From NCBI GenBank assembly GCA_934446065.1, contig CAKSDP010000005.1, positions 1-64,000 of the forward strand: a DNA stretch of 64,000 nt, in the 5' to 3' direction. Below the pieces are notes generated by a model that worked only from the letters and a program-made list of their open reading frames with translations, made no database searches and was not told the origin of the DNA. Source of the DNA: an uncultured Eubacteriales bacterium. GTDB taxonomy: Bacteria > Bacillota > Clostridia > Oscillospirales > CAG-272. Each line of letters starts with the position of its first letter. Position 1 is the stretch's first letter. Shown piece by piece: positions 62,285-64,000 of this stretch. Made by a program: the position numbers and the translations under genes.

Positions 62285-63415
62285 ATGCAATATTTTTCAA
62301 CAATAGTCGTCGGGATCATGACGGTTTTTGCGTTGGTCGGCATTATTGATATGCTGTTCCTGAAAAACCGTCTCGGTCTCGGCGCGGAGTTTCAGCGCGG
62401 AATCGAGATGATCGGTCCGCTCTGCCTTGCGATCGTCGGAATCATCGCCCTTGTTCCCGAGATGAAGGTCGTGATAGAACACACGCTCACCCCTCTGTAC
62501 CAGTCGATCGGGCTTGATCCGTCGATGGCGGTGACCTCGATCCTCGCGATCGACATGGGCGGCTTTCAGCTTGCCGAGTCTGTCGCGATCGATCCGCTCG
62601 TCGGTGAGTGGGCGGGAATAATCTATGGCTCAATGATGGGTGCAACGATCGTATTCACGATCCCCGTAGGTCTTGCCGCGATTGAAAAGAAGGATGTAAA
62701 CGCATTCTCAAAGGGCGTACTTTACGGTATTGCGGCGATCCCGTTCGGAACATTTGTCGGCGGGCTTGTTATGGGAATCCCGTTTATGACAGTTCTCATG
62801 AACCTGATAATTCCCGTGATCTTTTCCGCGGTCATCATCATTTGCCTTGCGGTTTGGCCGAAGCAGACAACGGCTGTGTTCCGCGTATTCAGCGTGATCA
62901 TCAACATCATAGCGGTGGTAGGCCTCGGTCTTGCAATGGTCAAGGATCTCGTGCTTTCTCCTCTTGCCGCAGGCGGTGCATTTGACCTTGACGCCGTGCC
63001 GTTCTTCGGAATTCTCGGCTCGACCGCCGAGGGCATCGGAGTCGCCGGTTCGGTCGGTCTTGTGCTTGCCGGCGCCCTGCCGTTCGTCTACTGCCTTAAC
63101 CTTTGGCTCAAGCGTCCGCTTGCAGGTCTGTCGAAAAAATTCGGTCTGACCGATGCGGGAGTTACCGGATTCCTCCTCAGCAGTGCAAACAATATGGCTA
63201 TGTTTGCGACGATGTCCAAGATGAAGGAGAAGGAGAAGATCGCTAATACGGCTTTCGCCGTCTGTGCGGCATTCATCATCGGCGACCATCTCGCGTTCAC
63301 CGCAGCCAACGCTCCCGACTGCATCGCTCCCATGATGCTTGCGAAGTTTATTTCCGGCGTGATCGCAGTGATTTATGCTCTGCTGTTTACCCGAACCTCG
63401 AAAACTGAAAAATAA
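62285..63415 (+). CDS. EutH-family ethanolamine/choline-type transporter
   Basis: A 376-residue membrane protein with about ten to eleven segments, slightly shorter than enterobacterial EutH. Family blocks are LALVGIID-like start, SILAIDMGGFQLAESVA, WAGIIYGSMMGATIVF, GVTGFLLSSANNMAMFATM and FIIGDHLAFTAANAP. EutH imports ethanolamine. No ethanolamine lyase or microcompartment gene is near; instead the next gene is a nucleotidyltransferase, so import is more likely for surface decoration than for catabolism. SD CGGAGG precedes ATG 62285. Controlled by the promoter with the inverted repeat at 62236-62272. Confidence 0.9.
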   Translation: MQYFSTIVVGIMTVFALVGIIDMLFLKNRLGLGAEFQRGIEMIGPLCLAIVGIIALVPEMKVVIEHTLTPLYQSIGLDPSMAVTSILAIDMGGFQLAESVAIDPLVGEWAGIIYGSMMGATIVFTIPVGLAAIEKKDVNAFSKGVLYGIAAIPFGTFVGGLVMGIPFMTVLMNLIIPVIFSAVIIICLAVWPKQTTAVFRVFSVIINIIAVVGLGLAMVKDLVLSPLAAGGAFDLDAVPFFGILGSTAEGIGVAGSVGLVLAGALPFVYCLNLWLKRPLAGLSKKFGLTDAGVTGFLLSSANNMAMFATMSKMKEKEKIANTAFAVCAAFIIGDHLAFTAANAPDCIAPMMLAKFISGVIAVIYALLFTRTSKTEK

Positions 63416-63430
63416 ATCGGAGAATATATC

Positions 63431-64000
63431 ATGACAAGAAACGAATTTGATCTTCTGTATGCAATAAAGAACAACGGAAAAAAGAGCGTGCGAGAGCTGT
63501 CCGAGCTGTCCGGCACGTCTACGGGCTTTGTCTCTGAGAAGCTGAGAGCGTTTGAGGAGCAGGGGCTTGTCGATGAGCACGGTATCACCGACGGCGGCGT
63601 CGATGCGCTCGCGCCTTATAAGGTGCGCAACGCGATAATAATGGCGGCTGGTATGTCGTCGAGATTTGTGCCGATATCTCTCGAGAAGCCGAAAGGACTG
63701 CTTGTCGTGAAGAACGAGGTTCTCATCGAGCGTCAGATCGAGCAGCTCCGCGAGGCGGGTATCGAGGAGATCGTGATCGTCCTCGGCTATAAGAAGGAGT
63801 CATTCTTCTACCTCGAGGACAAGTACGGACTCAAGGTCATCATCAACCCCCTCTTCCACCTCAAGAATAATCTTGAGACGATATTCCTTGCCCAGAAGTA
63901 TATCGGCAACAGCTACATATGCTCTTCCGACGACTATTTTGTCGAGAATCCGTTTACCGATTACGTCTATCAGTCTTACTATGCGGCGCTTCACGTCGAT
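63431..64000 (+). CDS. winged-helix/nucleotidyltransferase fusion (LicC-type), partial at window end
   Basis: The open frame runs off the window; 190 residues are visible. Residues about 1-60 are a winged helix-turn-helix (KKSVRELSELSGTSTGFVSE, then KLRAFEEQGLVDEHG). From about 65 an NTP-transferase fold begins (NAIIMAAGMSSRFVPISLEK, PKGLLVVKNEVLIERQIEQL, EEIVIVLGYKKESF). This is the phosphocholine cytidylyltransferase (LicC) pattern. It would activate phosphocholine or phosphoethanolamine as CDP-derivatives. SD GGAG, 15 bases after the EutH-like gene, so co-transcribed. The DNA-binding domain suggests a dual enzyme-regulator role. Confidence 0.85.
   Translation, partial: MTRNEFDLLYAIKNNGKKSVRELSELSGTSTGFVSEKLRAFEEQGLVDEHGITDGGVDALAPYKVRNAIIMAAGMSSRFVPISLEKPKGLLVVKNEVLIERQIEQLREAGIEEIVIVLGYKKESFFYLEDKYGLKVIINPLFHLKNNLETIFLAQKYIGNSYICSSDDYFVENPFTDYVYQSYYAALHVD

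Overview
The window reads as a chromosomal segment of a fairly GC-rich, spore-forming member of the Bacillota, most likely class Clostridia and of the gut or rumen Oscillospiraceae type. The reasons are strong AGGAGG-type ribosome binding sites, sigma-A promoters with 16-18 bp spacers, a T-box leader, RemA, SpoVM, an Obg/PrkC/RsgA gene order typical of low-GC relatives, and secreted proteins with dockerin-type calcium repeats. Species-level placement is not possible from the sequence alone. No rRNA, tRNA, CRISPR array, insertion sequence or prophage was recognised; about 57 protein genes are supported.

Layout. 1-2.4 kb: T-box-controlled thrS. 2.4-5.0 kb: a cytidine-deaminase-like gene, then a leftward XRE-type regulator with a TfoX-N protein. 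5.1-7.2 kb: a secreted leucine-rich-repeat protein with a C-terminal dockerin. 7.2-9.6 kb (leftward): an rRNA methyltransferase and a PfkB sugar kinase. 9.6-10.0 kb: a divergent promoter with a shared palindromic -35 box, followed by a duplicated hairpin-rich repeat. 10.0-15.2 kb: a glycosyltransferase/CsaB fusion, an orphan MalK-type ATPase and a dockerin-bearing GH16 enzyme. 15.3-17.0 kb: cysK and an HD-domain gene, divergent and sharing the same operator geometry; the HD gene carries an in-frame TGA. 17.1-20.3 kb: a dockerin-bearing phosphodiester glycosidase and an alpha/beta-hydrolase-like protein. 20.5-23.8 kb: a MazF-type toxin, a membrane pair that includes a second phosphodiester glycosidase, and a small lipoprotein. 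23.9-30.5 kb: a two-component system with a membrane partner, divergent from a large FtsX-type ABC exporter.

30.6-44.1 kb is a long housekeeping run: yicC-remA-gmk-rpoZ-priA-def-fmt-rsmB-rlmN-stp-prkC-rsgA-thiN-spoVM, joining envelope and sporulation signalling to replication restart, translation start and rRNA modification. coaBC and rpe, common members of this neighbourhood, are not present here. 44.2-49.9 kb: a cell-wall amidase, then a leftward operon of aminotransferase, ppa, obgE and asnS. 50.1-58.9 kb is a peptide-use region: pepD, the full oligopeptide importer oppBCDFA, and pepT. 59.0-60.4 kb: a sodium-pump decarboxylase beta subunit with a 44-residue gamma-like partner. 60.4-64.0 kb: a GNAT acetyltransferase, an MscS channel, and the start of a locus with a EutH-like transporter and a nucleotidyltransferase fused to a winged helix, probably for choline or ethanolamine surface decoration.

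The most interesting regulatory observations are: the twin CCTAC-N7-GTAGG operators of cysK and the HD gene; a perfect 10-bp inverted repeat wrapped around the -10 box of the EutH promoter, next to an enzyme with its own DNA-binding domain; the bidirectional promoter sharing one palindromic -35; and a 30-bp inverted repeat between the XRE regulator and the LRR-dockerin gene.
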